Shown: positions 11,301 through 24,683, counted from the stretch's first letter. The stretch is 64,000 nt of DNA from Chromobotia macracanthus (GCA_036877525.1 JAZGTH010000104.1:496001-560000); one strand, 5' to 3'. Program-made: numbers and translations. The notes: a model not told the origin generated them from the letters alone.

Positions 11301-12257
11301 TTTTAGCCCTCTCTGCATATCATACTGTTTTAATGCTGCAGTAAGGCTAGCCTTTGTTTTTGTTTGGTGTGCTTAAACAAAAGTGCATTGTTGACTGAAA
11401 GTAAGCGCTCTTTTGCAGAGGAAACAAGTGTGAATACATGCACCTTTAACTCAAGCCACATCATTTGCATGGTATATTTGCTTAAGTAATGTTTGTAGGC
11501 TTCAGTAACCTGTCTGACTGTCTCTGTTTGCTCAGGTACAACACCCTGCAGTCAGTTCCCACACTTTTCCCTGTCACAAATAGATTCAAACCTACACTTC
11601 CCATTTAAGCACCATAGCGCAACGTACCTGGGGTTCTTGCACTAACTCCTAGGCCACGGCTCTGACAATGATACAGCATCTGATGTCTTTTTGCTTTTTA
11701 ATATAGTAGACATGATGTACACCTCACAGTATATATCATTTAGCATCTGTCGCATGAAATGCGCTTACCCCAGTAAAGACCAGGATCACGATACTGTCAC
11801 CTCCGGTAGATGATGTGACCAGAGCCCTCTGATTCGATATGATGGTTGTTTGACTCAGTTTCTTCTCTTTGTCTTCCTCTTGGCGTGGTGTTGAATGCGC
11901 CCCTGTGTGCAGCTCTTGGGATGCAGCAGTGCTGTGTGTTGCAGAAAGTAGTATCCACTGATCTGACAGCTTTTCACTGCGGATGAAACCAGCCATGCAG
12001 AGAAGCTTTGTGCAGTGTGAGGTCTATTATAAGTTAGACTCTGAGCTCCAGCTGTTTCTTTGCTCTGCATGAGAGTAACACTTGTCTGTTTAGACATAAA
12101 CATACCAGCGCTGGTTGATTTACAGTAGCTTATGTCTTGCTGCTTGCGCTAATACAATGAATGCTGGCCTACTGACAAAGAAATCTGCATCAAACTGCAT
12201 TCACAATATTACATAATATTCATTGTATAAACAAATCAATATTTACTGTGTTTATTC

Positions 12258-12466
12258 AAGCTGCAATCTGTAACTTTTTGGTTCAAAATACACAAAAACA
12301 GTTATTAAGCAAACCAAACCAAACCGTCTCTTTATCTTACCTCAGTTCACAACAGTTAGTTTATAATAATGATTTATTATTTCAGCTGTCGGGTCTGATT
12401 TTCTGCAATTTGCAATTTTATGTTTTAAACAGAGATAGCCAAAAGTTCTTTTGCATTGCAGCTTTA
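12258..12466. mobile_element. CTGCAATCTGTAACTTTT MITE
   Basis: Terminal inverted repeats aagctgcaatctgtaacttt and its degraded complement (aaaagttcttttgcattgca, then gcttta). There is no coding capacity. Confidence 0.75.
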
Positions 12467-13088
12467 ATTTTATGATGTATATAGTATATTATATTATGTA
12501 AAATCATTTTGAATTGATTATACATATTAGGTCTCCCAGCCCTACTTAATACAAGTATGTTTAATGCATATGTTTTAAGAGTTCCTCAATTAATTAGAGT
12601 GATTAAATTAAATGACTGTTTGCATATATTAAGTCACACCTGTGTACTATCTCACATTTGCTGACTGTCTTCAATTTTTGCTGACTGGAGTGACTCAGGC
12701 TGCTGGTCAAACAAAGACCGTCTCACTGATGATAAAATCATTGCTGTGTGTTTGCCGTTCTTTGGGTCTTTGTTTTGAGCACAGCTCCTCAATCAGCCAT
12801 TCAAAGCAGAAGTGAACTGAGCCGAGCGGAGGAGAGAGGTGGAGGTTTTCAGACGTGCTGTAAATCTGTACTGGCCGCGTGTGTCAGACAGTCTGAGTTT
12901 TTGTTCTGGCAGATGTCTGTCCAGTCACCTTTGACCTCTTTGCCTGCGGTCACGGTAGCTGTGCTGTATAGAAACGGTGGAGAGGTTGTAACACGATCGC
13001 CTGTTTTGAGATGTAGATTTGTTTCACTGTAATCACTGGTTCTGTCTTTGCTTATTTGGATAATTATTTCAGCGTCTTCTGCTGAAAT

Positions 13089-13202
13089 AAGGATAGTTCA
13101 GGGATATTTCACCCAAGAATCTCACCCTCATGTCATTCCAAACTTGTGACTTTTTATTCTTTGGTTAATGTCGTAAAATTTGTGGGGTGAACTGTCCCTT
13201 TA
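13089..13202. mobile_element. TTCACCC...ATGTCATTCC MITE, shortened
   Basis: Left end tcacccaagaatctcaccct then catgtcattccaaac, and right end ggggtgaactgtccctttaa. The interior is deleted. Confidence 0.7.
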
Positions 13203-13222
13203 AACTGTAGCCTCTATGTGCG

Positions 13223-13225
<3 letters not shown>

Positions 13226-13254
<29 letters not shown>
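13226..13254. repeat. (GT)n microsatellite
   Basis: About 14 GT units. Confidence 0.9.
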
Positions 13255-13256
<2 letters not shown>

Positions 13257-13386
13257 ATTTTTATGTAGTAGAAATTACGGACGTGTTCCTTTTAATATGA
13301 CGCTCATCAATGTTTTTCTTCTATTCATTAGTGCTAATAAACCATTACAAACATCGTCCAGCTGGTGACAGCAGTGAATGAGGTCT

Positions 13387-13509
13387 CTGTGTGTGTGTGT
13401 GTGTGTGTTGTTTTGTGTTTTTGTGTTTTTGTGTTTTTTTTTTGTTTTTTTGTTTTTGTTTTGTGTGTGTTTTTTGTGTTTTTGATTGTGTGTGTGTGTG
13501 GGGGGGGGT
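13387..13509. repeat. GT/T-rich low-complexity tract
   Basis: (GT)n followed by gtttttgtgttttt-type units, then (GT)n and a poly-G run. A 60-residue frame through it is an artefact. Confidence 0.85.
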
Positions 13510-13539
13510 ATTATATGGGTGTTAGAAACCCATATAATA
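13509..13539. repeat. 12-bp inverted repeat after a GT/poly-G tract
   Basis: Arms tattatatgggt (13509-13520) and acccatataata (13528-13539) are exact complements with a 7-base loop. They follow directly on a T/G-rich low-complexity tract ending in nine or more Gs. Confidence 0.85.
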
Positions 13540-14567
13540 TAGTTTGAATTTTTGCATTTGGGCTTTATAATTCATGTATTGTTGAAAACACTGCTTAACT
13601 GCTTCACTGCTTTGTGAAATAACAGCTCTCTTGATCTGATGTTGTGTGCAGTGATGGTGACCTTCAGACGTGACCTTCATGCCTCTCAGGAGACAGTGTC
13701 ATGAATGTTGTTGCTCTCTGTGTGTTTGAGGGTTTTCAAACAGATGCTCTTGACCTTCATTGTCTGTTTCTTCTCAAACCAATGTCCAATGAAGAAACAG
13801 TACTTTGTATTCAAGGAGAAAGGAAGGCAGCCATGATGCCTGTTCCATGCAACACCAGAAAGGTTTTCTTTATTAAAGAGCCAAAAGTGTTAGATTATCT
13901 CTTACCGTAAGACATCTGTTTCCTCTGAAGATAATCTTAGGCTTACATGATCCTCGAACAGACAGCTGTTTCACTGCGAGCGTGAGCAGACTGATTTATG
14001 GCTTTCATGTAGAAGTCCCCATTGGGAAATGTCCAGACGAGGTCCTTCATACCGTCTCTGTGTGAAACAATGGTGGATATGCTAACAGGGACGTCACTGT
14101 TTGTTCTACGAGAGCTGAGCTGGACAACTCTGACTTTGAAAGACTCTTTCAGACCTCATGCTTTAGATTATCATGCTTGTACTGTATGATTCAGTCATAA
14201 CACCACATGTACTACTGTAACACCTGAGGCCTGGATTTGAACATTCAGATTCAAGCAGTTTTATGGATATTACAGGACTTTAAATGTGCTGACTAGAAAT
14301 GTTTGAGTGCTACATGAGTGATTTGCCCAAATAGGACTGTATCACAATCCTGTGTTGAACCTCAAGCAGTTTCACTGTCAAACAACTATTGCAGTGATTG
14401 GTTAAAACTATTGTTCAGGCCCTAACCTTTTCTAAAGTCAAGGGCTGTCATTGGTTGATAGATGTGTGTGTGGTTCAACAAAGAATGCTGATCCAGGAAC
14501 GTGTCCAACTTGTCAGAATCAAGTTATGCCTTGAGCTACCTAGGGCATGATGATGGCAGACTACATG

Positions 14568-14875
14568 CCCAGTTAACAGGGACTGTTCTCAGCACGTTGG
14601 CTAACGTTCTCTGAAAGATCTCTCAAACGTTATCCAAAAACGTTCTTGCAGTAATATTAGTAGCCCACTTCTTAACATTTATAGATCATATTTTAGAAAC
14701 GTTGTTAGTGGAATGTTTTAAAAATGTTACAGAATTGAAAATGTCTTATAACCAAGCAATAAAATTAATATAATGACAATTTGAACGTTCCAAGAACATT
14801 CAAATAACCTTAACGTGTTTGTTACTTAATGAAAACATTGGGGAAATGTTCTTACAACCTAAATTTGTTATCTGG
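14568..14875 (-). mobile_element. AACGTT fold-back element, full length
   Basis: Reverse-oriented, cccagttaacagggactgtt to aaatttgttatctggg, with all interior blocks present. Confidence 0.82.
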
Positions 14876-15633
14876 GTGCTATAAAAAGCCAGGGACGTGA
14901 TAGGTTAATCTGACGCATACAGATAATGGAAGTGTTAACAATGGTGCCTTTTCAGTTCCTGCTGCCTGTGGAGAGTTTTTTTTGGGTGAGTGACTGATGG
15001 TACCCTGACAAGAAGCACAACAACAGTTCTCTGTGGTGCCGTAGAGTTGTACACTTAAAACCTTTTGTTAACATCAATGTATGTGGTTTCTGCTGTAAAC
15101 AATGCTGCGGAGATTCATCTGTTTTTGTTATTTGTAGTCATTATGCTTTCGCAAGGTGCAGTCAGGCTAGAACTTGCATATTTGCTTTCCCATGAAAAGA
15201 AACAGCACATAAAATGTAAGTGGGCGGCCCCTCCACTCTGCTCATGTTTAATTCGGTGGTTTGCCTGATGCCCCGCCCATTTCTGCAGTGCTGGAGCAGC
15301 ATGTGCTGGTTATTATGCTGCTGAATGAAGAACCAGCCCCTTCATGTCCTCATTCTGTCTCCTTCAGTGGGAGAGAGACGAATCAGCGTCCTCTGCTCCA
15401 CATCCACAGGAGATAAGAAGGGCGCTCTGTGCTACAGCTTTGCGTGAATGGCCATCATACTTCTCACAGATGGGTTGTGAGGTTGAGATTGGATGATGAT
15501 GATGATTCTTCATGCAGGTGGGGGAATGAAGAGCGCTGGAGGGATAAAATAAGGATGGATAACACTCCAGCCAGTTCTGTATTCTTACATTTTTATTTAG
15601 AAGCACCTATAAAGACACTAAGTAAAAGAGATT

Positions 15634-15894
15634 CAGCCAAAAATGAAAATCCTCCATTTACTCACCCTCATGTCATTCCAAGCCTGTATGACTTTTTGCT
15701 TCTGAAGAACCCAAAAGAAGAGATTTTGGAAAGTTGGAAACCAAACAACAGTGACCCCAATTGACTTCCATTGACTGGACACAAAACCACTGAGATATCT
15801 TTCAAAACATCTTCAGAAAAGAGTCATACAGGTTTGAAATGACATGAGTAATGATTGATGAAATATGTACATTTCTGGTAAACTGTCCCCTTAA
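15634..15894. mobile_element. TTCACCC...ATGTCATTCC MITE
   Basis: ccaaaaatgaaaatcctcca then ctcaccctcatgtcattcca, with the mirrored block catacaggtttgaaatgaca and final aaactgtccccttaa. This is the palindromic design of a very common fish MITE. Confidence 0.78.
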
Positions 15895-16263
15895 GGTTTT
15901 TAGGAACACAGTCGATAATTTAGGGTCAGTTTCATTTTTTGCGATATCAGAATATCAATAATCAAGCTTACATGGTCTTCATAGCCATTTCAGTTAATTT
16001 CAACCTTCATTTAACAACTAATGTGATTTAACTGTCTGAAGTTAATCTTCTAGGTGTTATTTTTGGTAATGTTACTAATAAAGGTCATTATAAAGTGATT
16101 AACAATATTTCCTGTTTGAAGAGCATCTGCCTTTTTCACAAAACATTAAGCCACAAGACGCCTTGTGTTACAATTATTTTGCTTTGGGCAATCAGAACAA
16201 AAGCACTGATGTATGTGAGGTCACACGAGTGTGTTTATCAGCATTTTACAACCGTTTAGAATC

Positions 16264-16640
16264 CGGCTCATCCAATCAGAATTTACAATCTGAACTTCTC
16301 GCCCCGTCCGGTCTTCACTGGAGTCGTGATCGCGTCTAATAGAAACTGGTGGATTCCTGCACCACGCTGGATTATTAATGAGTGTCTAGCTGAGAAGAAA
16401 ACGCGACCCCAAGAGCGCTCGCGATCAGCGAGAAAGAAGGGAGTGCGGGAAACGTTAAGAGACAAATGCGAGATAAAGCAAGCAGGAATTGGATTTAATG
16501 ATTGGAAGGGAAAGAGATAAAGAGAGTGATTGAATGTGCCACAAAGACGATAAAACAGAAGGCTGTGAAATGCTAAAAATAGAAGGTAGCGTGTAGCGCG
16601 CACACTGGCTAGTCAACGATTAAACCCCCTCAGGGGCAGG
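16264..16640 (+). promoter_or_regulatory. intronic CpG cluster, possible alternative promoter
   Basis: About 16 CpGs fall between 16300 and 16470, unusual in these introns. A CCAAT box lies at 16272-16276 just upstream. The stretch is followed by a CAG|GTGTGA donor-like site at 16639/16640. All ATGs in it lead to very short frames, as for a noncoding first exon. It could equally be a conserved enhancer. The motif gagcgctcgcgatcagcgag near 16411 is locally palindromic. Confidence 0.3.
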
Positions 16641-17034
16641 TGTGACGAGAGTGACTATGAAAATAAGCTAGCGATAAAATCGTCTGTGTGTGTGTTTGTG
16701 TTTCAGGGTGTGTCGCTGTGTCGGGAGGTGGGAGAGAGTGCAAAACGACTGCACAGTTGTACGTTGTTTACACTAGCTTCAATAAACGTTTCTGACTGCC
16801 TTTGTTAGCATGCACAAAGGAAACGCAGCTAGCTCATGGATGAAGCTGAAACATTTATGAGTTCTCATTCTGTTTCTTATCATCTCTTAAGCGTTACGCT
16901 GTGCCGTTTCCTTTCCCGTCATGGATTAATGCTGTTGAATTCAGAGCCCTCTAGAATCATGTCAGATTCTGTCAGGTACGATCCGTCTGCTGTCTGCAAC
17001 CTCCAGAGGCTTGAGAAACAGCAAGAGGGAGTGA

Positions 17035-17336
17035 CCCAGCTAACAATTTTAGGTTTTTAAAACGTTTATGTTAGGTAATAAAAATGTTAAACACCCAGGT
17101 TTTTAAGTGTGGTGTTAACGTTTCATTTTGGTTATAAAAACATTTATTCCCACGTTTTAAATTCTGTACGTTTTTTTTTAATGTTTCAGAATAAGAATAG
17201 TGTTTTATATATATTGTTAAGGTATAATATTACGAGAAACATTCTACTAACGTTACTGCAAGCACGTTGTCTGATAACTTAGAGAGAACTTTTAGAGAAC
17301 ATTAGCCGATGTTCTGAGAACATTCCCTTACAGCTG
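17035..17336 (+). mobile_element. AACGTT fold-back element, full length
   Basis: cccagctaacaattttaggt to cattcccttacagctg. The interior is diverged but collinear with the family. Confidence 0.8.
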
Positions 17337-17970
17337 AGAAAATGCAGCAGAATAAAATGCAGGGAAGATGCAGTTTACCTTGATATAAAAGTGCTGTTTT
17401 TAAATTAATTCATAATTTTTATCTTATTTTACAGAAGTAGCTTGGTTGAAATATAACAGTGGGACATGTTTATTCTAAAATAAACAAGCAACATGATGAG
17501 GTCATGTGAGAAATATGAGATAATGTGACTATTTAACAACGTATTCTTGCTTTGTTACCTCCTTTTTCTCTTTTTGTTCCTCTCCACTCCTCCGTTTCAT
17601 TGTGTGTGTCTGGCAGTGTTGTGTGGAGGTAGATACACCAGTTTACAGTGAGGACAGGCGGTGTGAGCAGGGCGAGTGATGACAGAAGTTTCTTTTCATT
17701 TCATTTGTGGGTGAACTTTCTCTGTAATTACATATTATGAGCCGATTATGAATCAGATGAATTCTGGGTAGGACAAATAGAAAGGAAAGGACACTACAAA
17801 GTAAATAAAAACAGAAGAGAAAGAAGAGCATAAAGAAAAGCAAACAGAGTGAGAGAGCAAGAGAGAGAAAGAGAGAGTTAGAGGCACTTCAGGATCCTGC
17901 ACATATTGTTTTGATAAAGCTTTAATGTCCTCATCGAGTGTGTCAATGTGTGTGTGCCTTTCTGTGCCTT

Positions 17971-18255
17971 CCAAGCTAACAAGTTACAGTTGTGAGAATG
18001 TTTCCCTAACATTTCCAATAAACAACAAAAACGTAAAAAATCTAGAACTGTTCTAAACATCCAGTTTTTAGATGTTGTATTGATATTATTGCTTGGTCAT
18101 AAGAACGTTATTCAAACGTTTCATTCTAGAACATTTTACTAAACATTTTTGTCACAAAATAAACCTATGGATAAAGTTTTTTAAAAATGATATATATGTT
18201 AAAAAAAAATTACTGCAAGGACGTTTGAGAGAACATTTTGAGAATGTTACCTTGG
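17971..18255 (+). mobile_element. AACGTT fold-back element, diverged copy
   Basis: ccaagctaacaagttacagt to agaatgttaccttgg, including the ttattgcttggtcataagaa block. Confidence 0.75.
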
Positions 18256-18609
18256 TTTGTGTGTGCATTTAAACTACGTTCCAAACCTGAAGAGTGTTTT
18301 GCAGGCTCTCTGTCATGAGCTGCAGGATCTGATAACATCTGGACCGGCTCAAATCATCACCGTCCCCCCACACTAGCACCCGCTTACTTCACACTGTGGA
18401 ATTCATCTCCATGGAGAGAGCATTTAACATCTAAGACCGTGAGGGAATCAAAGCACAGTGGAGTATGATAGTGAACCCCACTGGAGCTCCAGAGAGACAC
18501 TTTTGAAGTGGTAATTGTGTCCCCAACCACTGCCGTGTGGTTATGAAGTCAATGGGCATCTTCTTCTATAGTGCTGTCATAACTCGGTCCTGTTTGAATT
18601 TCTACTATA

Positions 18610-18700
18610 TTTTACATTACATTTACATTTATTTATTTAGCAGACGCTTTTATCTGAAACGACTTACAAAGGACGGGAGCATTAAACGTTTTGTCTTAAG
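18610..18700 (-). mobile_element. SINE tail fragment
   Basis: atttagcagacgcttttatc then tgaaacgacttacaaa is the reverse of the fish SINE tail. No tRNA-like head is visible. Confidence 0.6.
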
Positions 18701-19204
18701 AACCAACAAGCCAAGTCTACAAAGTTACATTAACAAATGGAAATCATATTCTGATGCTAGAGACAGGATGAACTGAGGAAGATTCATATTGGAGTATCAC
18801 ATCAGAGCATTACTGCAGATGCTGTAAGAGGATGGAGAGGTAAAAGACGCAGCATGAGTAACATTTAATTTCAGTAATTTCTTCAGTGTGTTTGTGGGGG
18901 AAACAGAATATTAACAGGGAAGTGTAGGGCTGATTTCATCTGTGCTGACTGTAAAAAGGTGAAGTTTATTACGCTACAGTGCTTTAAAAGCAGAGATATA
19001 ACCCATAATAAATGATCACAGACAGCTATAAACATTTTTTTTATTTAGAATAATATGCACTGATGAATCTTGCACAATATGAGCAGAGACATTTATTAGG
19101 AAAATAGGGATCAATTCTTATCGACATTTATAGAGTTACCTAAGAGCTCATTTCATTGCTTTTTTGCACTAATCTGTTCTGTTTATATATCCAACACATC
19201 AACA

Positions 19205-19300
19205 CTGTTTTAAAAATGTTCCACTAAAAACTTAAGATGAATGTTTTTGATGTAGGATATATAACCTTAAAACGTTCTAGTAATGTTACTGTAAGAACTT
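19205..19300 (+). mobile_element. AACGTT fold-back element, fragment
   Basis: Only the middle part is present (taaaaatgttccactaaaaa to taatgttactgtaagaact). Confidence 0.6.
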
Positions 19301-20050
19301 GTACTCTGCATAATGACAATGAAGTTGCATCTAATCTAAACTATAGGCCTTTATCTACCCACAATCCTCTATCCAGATGCAGTTTATTGAAGACTGCTAA
19401 CCTCTATAGCCTGATTATATCTTCTCAACAAAGAAATACTGTTCGTATAAAGTGAAGAGAAAGATGGTGTTTGATCTCATATCTGAGGTTCCTGAGATGT
19501 GACAGCCTTCGTTTCCTCCAAAGCCCTTTATTTCTGTAGAGAATAGAGAAATGTCATTTTTCTTCATAGGTTTGTTCTCTTTTCTTCGTTCTGTCTGGTT
19601 GGTGAGGTTTGTCCTCGCGAGGTCACAGCGCTCACCGCTGTTTCAGCACACTGTGCTGGCTAAAAATACCCTCCACCCCCCTGACTCACCATCTACTGCC
19701 TAGTGTGGCCCAGTGAGAAAGAACGAGAGACAGAGCAGAAGGCTTTGAGGGGGGGTAGCCAAGACTAAATCTCTTCTTTATGACTTCCTGCTGAGATGCT
19801 ATCCTACCAAAGTTTGATGGTTATGTGTTTTTTTGAGTCTTAAAACTGCAAATTTGTGATGTAGTTATTATACAGGATCTATAATCTAACACTTTTCTAA
19901 CCAAGTGTGTCATGGCAACGTTTCAACATATCTGCTCACAATAAATGTGAACATTATGTGTGAAAGGACAAAATTAAAGTCAGTCAAAGCACGGCTGATG
20001 TTTAATGCACATGTAGGGGGAGTGGCATGTTAGACCAGTGAGATCCCACC

Positions 20051-20346
20051 GAACAGGGACGTTTGTTTAACGTTTTTAAACAAACGTTTTTGAAGTAACT
20101 TTTTTAACATTATATATCATATATAATTGTTGTTAGTTGTTAAGTTGTTGAACATTTCAGAATGTTACAGAATTTAAGAAAGTTTGAATAATTTCTTATT
20201 ACCAAGCAATAATGTTAACAAAATGTCTAGAAATACTGGATGTTTAAAATGTTCCTATAACATTCAATACATTCATTTTTTTGTTCATTCAGTTTTTGTT
20301 ACTTATTGGAAACGTTAGGTAAACATTCTCACAACTTGTTGGCTGG
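20051..20346 (-). mobile_element. AACGTT fold-back element, near full length
   Basis: Reverse-oriented. It contains ttaccaagcaataatgttaa and ends aaacattctcacaacttgtt before ggctgg. Confidence 0.75.
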
Positions 20347-23043
20347 AATTGTGCTATGGGTGGTGCTACCTGGTGTAACGTGCCAGTAACATAAACCTGA
20401 AAAAATGTATGTTGAGGCTTTTTAGGACAAAACGCAGCTGGTTTGGACAAATAAAAATAAGTTAAGGCTATTTTATTCATAACGTGAGCATTTGTAATGA
20501 AACACATTTTAAATACAGTCTTATTCATTGTGTTTTATCACACTATGGATTGTAAATTTTCCATAGTTTCATCAAACAGTTTACCAGAGTAAACAACACT
20601 CACATTGAAAGAGTGCATGTTGATTCCTTTCATCTGATTCAATAAAGGTATTTTAAGCCCTTTTTGGCTTGTCCTCTTCGATTAAAAAAACAACCTTTAT
20701 TGGGCTGTTGTGCTAATGGTGAAAACCTTTTACTGCCATCTGGCAAATGAAACGTTTCTTATGCAACAGTATTTAGACGACTACGTCATTCAAGGTTAGA
20801 GTTGATAAATGAGAGAATCAGCAGCCTGGAGGAGTGACGCCTGCTACTGGTCATGCTAATGACTTCCTAATCGAGTCACAGAGAAACGTCTCTTTTGAGC
20901 CTTTCCCTAGAAATGAAGACATGTCAGATGAACACTCGCTGTTCCATAGATGAATACCTCTCAGAGATCACCCTGACTTGCATGAGTGAGACAAATGTGG
21001 GAGCAAGTTTTCCAAGTAATTAGTTCCGAGTAACCTCTTTAAAATAAATTCCTTTCAATGAATTTTACACCACCTGACTCCCATCACTTGTACAGTAGCA
21101 TAACTCGAGACAGAGATTTGGGTGGGTCATCTTGAGGTTATTCAGGTCTTTATAAATCTGTATTTTTGTCATGACTCATGTCCCTTCCAGGTAGCAAAAT
21201 CCTGCTTTTCCTATTTCTGTACACTCCGTTTATAACATGTGATCACTTCCTGCTTGAGATGATTCATTGAGTTGCTCATTGTTGTGATCCTTCTGGTTAT
21301 TCCATGGAATTGTTATATGTTCCTTGGTGTCTGTCTTATACATGGCAGTCACCATTATGAAATGAGTGAGTTGAGATGACGCACAAAAATAAGCTTAAAC
21401 ATACAACAGATGTGTGGTTATGTACACCAAGGTGTTGAACCTTGGAAAATATGCAGCCTTACAGCCTCACACAAATTGTACCGAATCTTTACCTTTCCAT
21501 CATTTTAATTATGCAGTTAATTAATTTATATTTTGCTTGTTCATGTGGCTCAGACTATGTGAAAGCAAGACTTTTTTTTGGAAGAATCCAGGGTTGGTCA
21601 CATTGGCACACCTGGAGGAGGTGACATATCTTGTTTCAAGATGTAGAAACCGACCACGACAATGAAGACGGTTCAGGTTGAGTAAAGAGACCAGACACAA
21701 GATATCACAACGCTCACTGCCAAGAGCGCTAGATGATTGAGTTGTTATGAGGTTAGTGATGGATTAGTGGTTTCCTGTTACCACTGTGTGTCATCACTAT
21801 TTGTTATGATCCTTGCGGTTTGGTTCTTGCGTCCTCTACGCGTCATGACACGATCTGGATTGACTAAACCTTTTCTAGAGCTGAACCTTAACCAGAGTGA
21901 GCAACAACATTTCCCAAACAGTTGGTAAATGTTTCCAAATTTGCACTGAGTGACGGTTAGGGGTTATGTTTTTCTGTATGTAGTTATAACTTGCAATTCT
22001 AGAGATTCCAGTCTGGGAAACTTCATTGGCTTGATTTACACTGCTGTTCAAGAAAAGAATGAAGAAACAAATGACGACTTTGTACAACAAGAGCGTATTT
22101 AAAGCAATTTCCCTGATCTTGTTCTGTTTTGTAACATAAGGAAGTCTTCACTGAATGAATCCCTGTGTCATACAGTTGGATGAAGGCCCGCTGTTGTCTT
22201 GACATGCGACCTTTGACCTTCCATCTGCACGTACAGGAGGTACAATTCAGACCTTCATTGTTGTTCAGGACCGGCTGTGAAATTGCAATTTTATGCCTGG
22301 CTGGTGCGGTAATGAGCAACTGATGTAATGAGATGGAATTTGGGGGCGCGGTTTAGGAAGAGCTCATTTCCAAAATGTCACACTTTCAATGTTTATTGGC
22401 TGTTGAAGTCCCTCATCCCATTGTTCTGTTTTTGTTCAGGCAAAACACATTGTAATTTTATGTGCTGGGAACTAAGCCTGTATAATTCACATTTTTCCTG
22501 TGGAATTCTTTTCACATAGTCACAAAATTTTTCTTAACTCGATGCAATTTTAGAACACATTTTAAATATATTCATATAATATATTAACTATTAATATATT
22601 TACTATATTTAGTATTAATATAATATATTAACGTATTAAATATGTTTTAATTGATGTTTCTGTTTGAAGCTTTTTTAAACAAACGAATAAATAACCACTT
22701 TTCCTCCAGTAATACAACTAACAGGTTATTTTGTGCTGTTACCTGGACACCAGGCGGCTGTTTGCAAATTTTTTGTTTACTGTAATTTCACGTTCTCTGC
22801 TGCCAAATTAGCAGACAGGTTTTGTATGTGTAATATTCAGAACACTGTAGCTTTTTGTATAATGACTGTATAATGTGATTATACAAAATAATGACAAATT
22901 ATACAGACTGTATAATTTCACTGTATAATGACAGCTCCTTAAAGTTGTCAAAATGACTCCAGTGTGCAAACTCTCTGGAGTTTTATTGCAGTATTTCTGT
23001 TCTACAGGTCATACCTATTAACATAAAAAAGTCCAGAGTTTTG

Positions 23044-23250
23044 GGAATAGTTCACCCAAAAAAGAAAATTCTGTCATCATTCAGTTGAGTCATTCATTTT
23101 ACATGTCATGGATTTGGAATGACATGATGTTGAGTAAATGATGACAGTTCTCATATTGGGGTGAACCATTTCTTTAAAGGAATATTTCACCAAGAAATGA
23201 AAACTTTTCCATCATTAATTCACCTCATGTCATTCCAAACCTGTATGACT
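23044..23250. mobile_element. two adjoining TTCACCC MITE copies
   Basis: A shortened copy (23044-23177) ends gtgaaccatttctttaaagg and a second, 3'-truncated copy begins at once (aatatttcaccaagaaatga then cctcatgtcattccaaac), ending near 23250. Confidence 0.7.
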
Positions 23251-23782
23251 TAAATCCAGTAATGTCACAGATGGATGTGATGCTCGGTTTTGTTTGTCCT
23301 GCCCAGCCGATGATCTGATGAATGTTCAGCTAATTAATAATCTGACCCCTGATGGGAAAGAGCTGGATTAAGTGGCTCTGTGTGAGGCGTTGTGGGACAT
23401 TAAGTGTCCTTTTGAAAACCCTTAACCCTGTCTGTTGCCAACTCTGAGAGGATGTCAGGTTTGTGTGGATAAGGCGAGGGAGGATTTTGGTCTGTTTTCT
23501 CAGAAGTCACATAAGACTTGAGAGCTGTGAGAGCAATGGGAAGATCCTTAGGCCCGATGTCATGGGTGTGGTGGGACAGCTCTCTGCGGCCAGCTTTCTT
23601 TGCTGTTGTTACCTGCGTTGTAAAAGTTCGTAGACGCTCAAACAAATTCCGATATCTTGCACCCCTATATGAAATTGACTGTTTATGATGTTATAATGTA
23701 GCAGTGGAAGTGTAAGTGATATAATTTCAGAAACAATGTAATTCTTTTATTTTTAAGCATTTATTTTTGATAGGACATGAGG

Positions 23783-23840
23783 AAATGACATGAGGATGAG
23801 TAAATAATGACAGAACTGTAATTCTGGGTGAACTATCCCC
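23783..23840. mobile_element. TTCACCC MITE, right-end fragment
   Basis: gacatgaggatgagtaaata, then atgacagaactgtaattctg and ggtgaactatcccc. Confidence 0.65.
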
Positions 23841-24427
23841 AAACTGGATTTAATGGAAAGATTTCATATTTGATTATCCAGAGCTTTTTTATCAGTGAAA
23901 TGTTCTTCCTCTGACTCATATTACTGCTCAAATGAGATATTTATGGCACAACAGTTTTTTCTTCGCGATTAGGTGTCCATCACCTCTTCAGAAATTCATG
24001 GCAGCTGTTGTCAGTCATACCCTCCGTCTCGCACATCCTACAGAAAATAAACTGCCATGCATCTTTCCTCCCTCACGTCCCACATGGCGTAATCAAGGTT
24101 TATCAGCTTTAGGGCAGATGGTTTTCCAGAATGCCAGCCCCCCCACGACCCCTCCCACCCTCTTGCTGGATTCTGAGCTCTGAGTTCATGTGTTTGTCTA
24201 GACTTGAGTTATCCACCTCATCTAGGAATGACAGCCCACCCCCTCCCATCATGTCCCAGAGGAATTAGGGTCATCCATTTATCCTCAGAACCCCTGTTAA
24301 AAGTAGAAGTACTGCTAAAAGTACTGCTTTTGTAGAACTACTTTCTGTTTTGTAGGTAGCTTGTACCAAGACGTCTTAAAAATGTATACGATAATCACCA
24401 TAGCAACAACGTGTTATTACATGGACA

Positions 24428-24683
24428 CTCTTAAAGATAAAGAACCAGAGAAGAACCATTTTTAGCTGTATGGTTTCATAAAGAACCTCTGACATTCTGT
24501 TTCAAAAAGGTTCTTTATAGTGGAAGGTTCTTTAGGCTATATAATGGTAAGAAAGAAATTCTTTTAAGGTTCTTTTAAAAACCTTTGACTGAGTGCTTCT
24601 TTGGGGAACCAAAACTGGTTCTTATACTAGTTTACTAGTTCTCGTAGCATCTCAGTGAAGAACCTTATTTTTTTAAGAATCTA
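24428..24683. mobile_element. AAAGGTTCTTT-type MITE
   Basis: The same family as at 2649 in reverse. gctgtatggtttcataaaga and ataggttctttagg-like blocks correspond to its end and middle. Confidence 0.7.
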
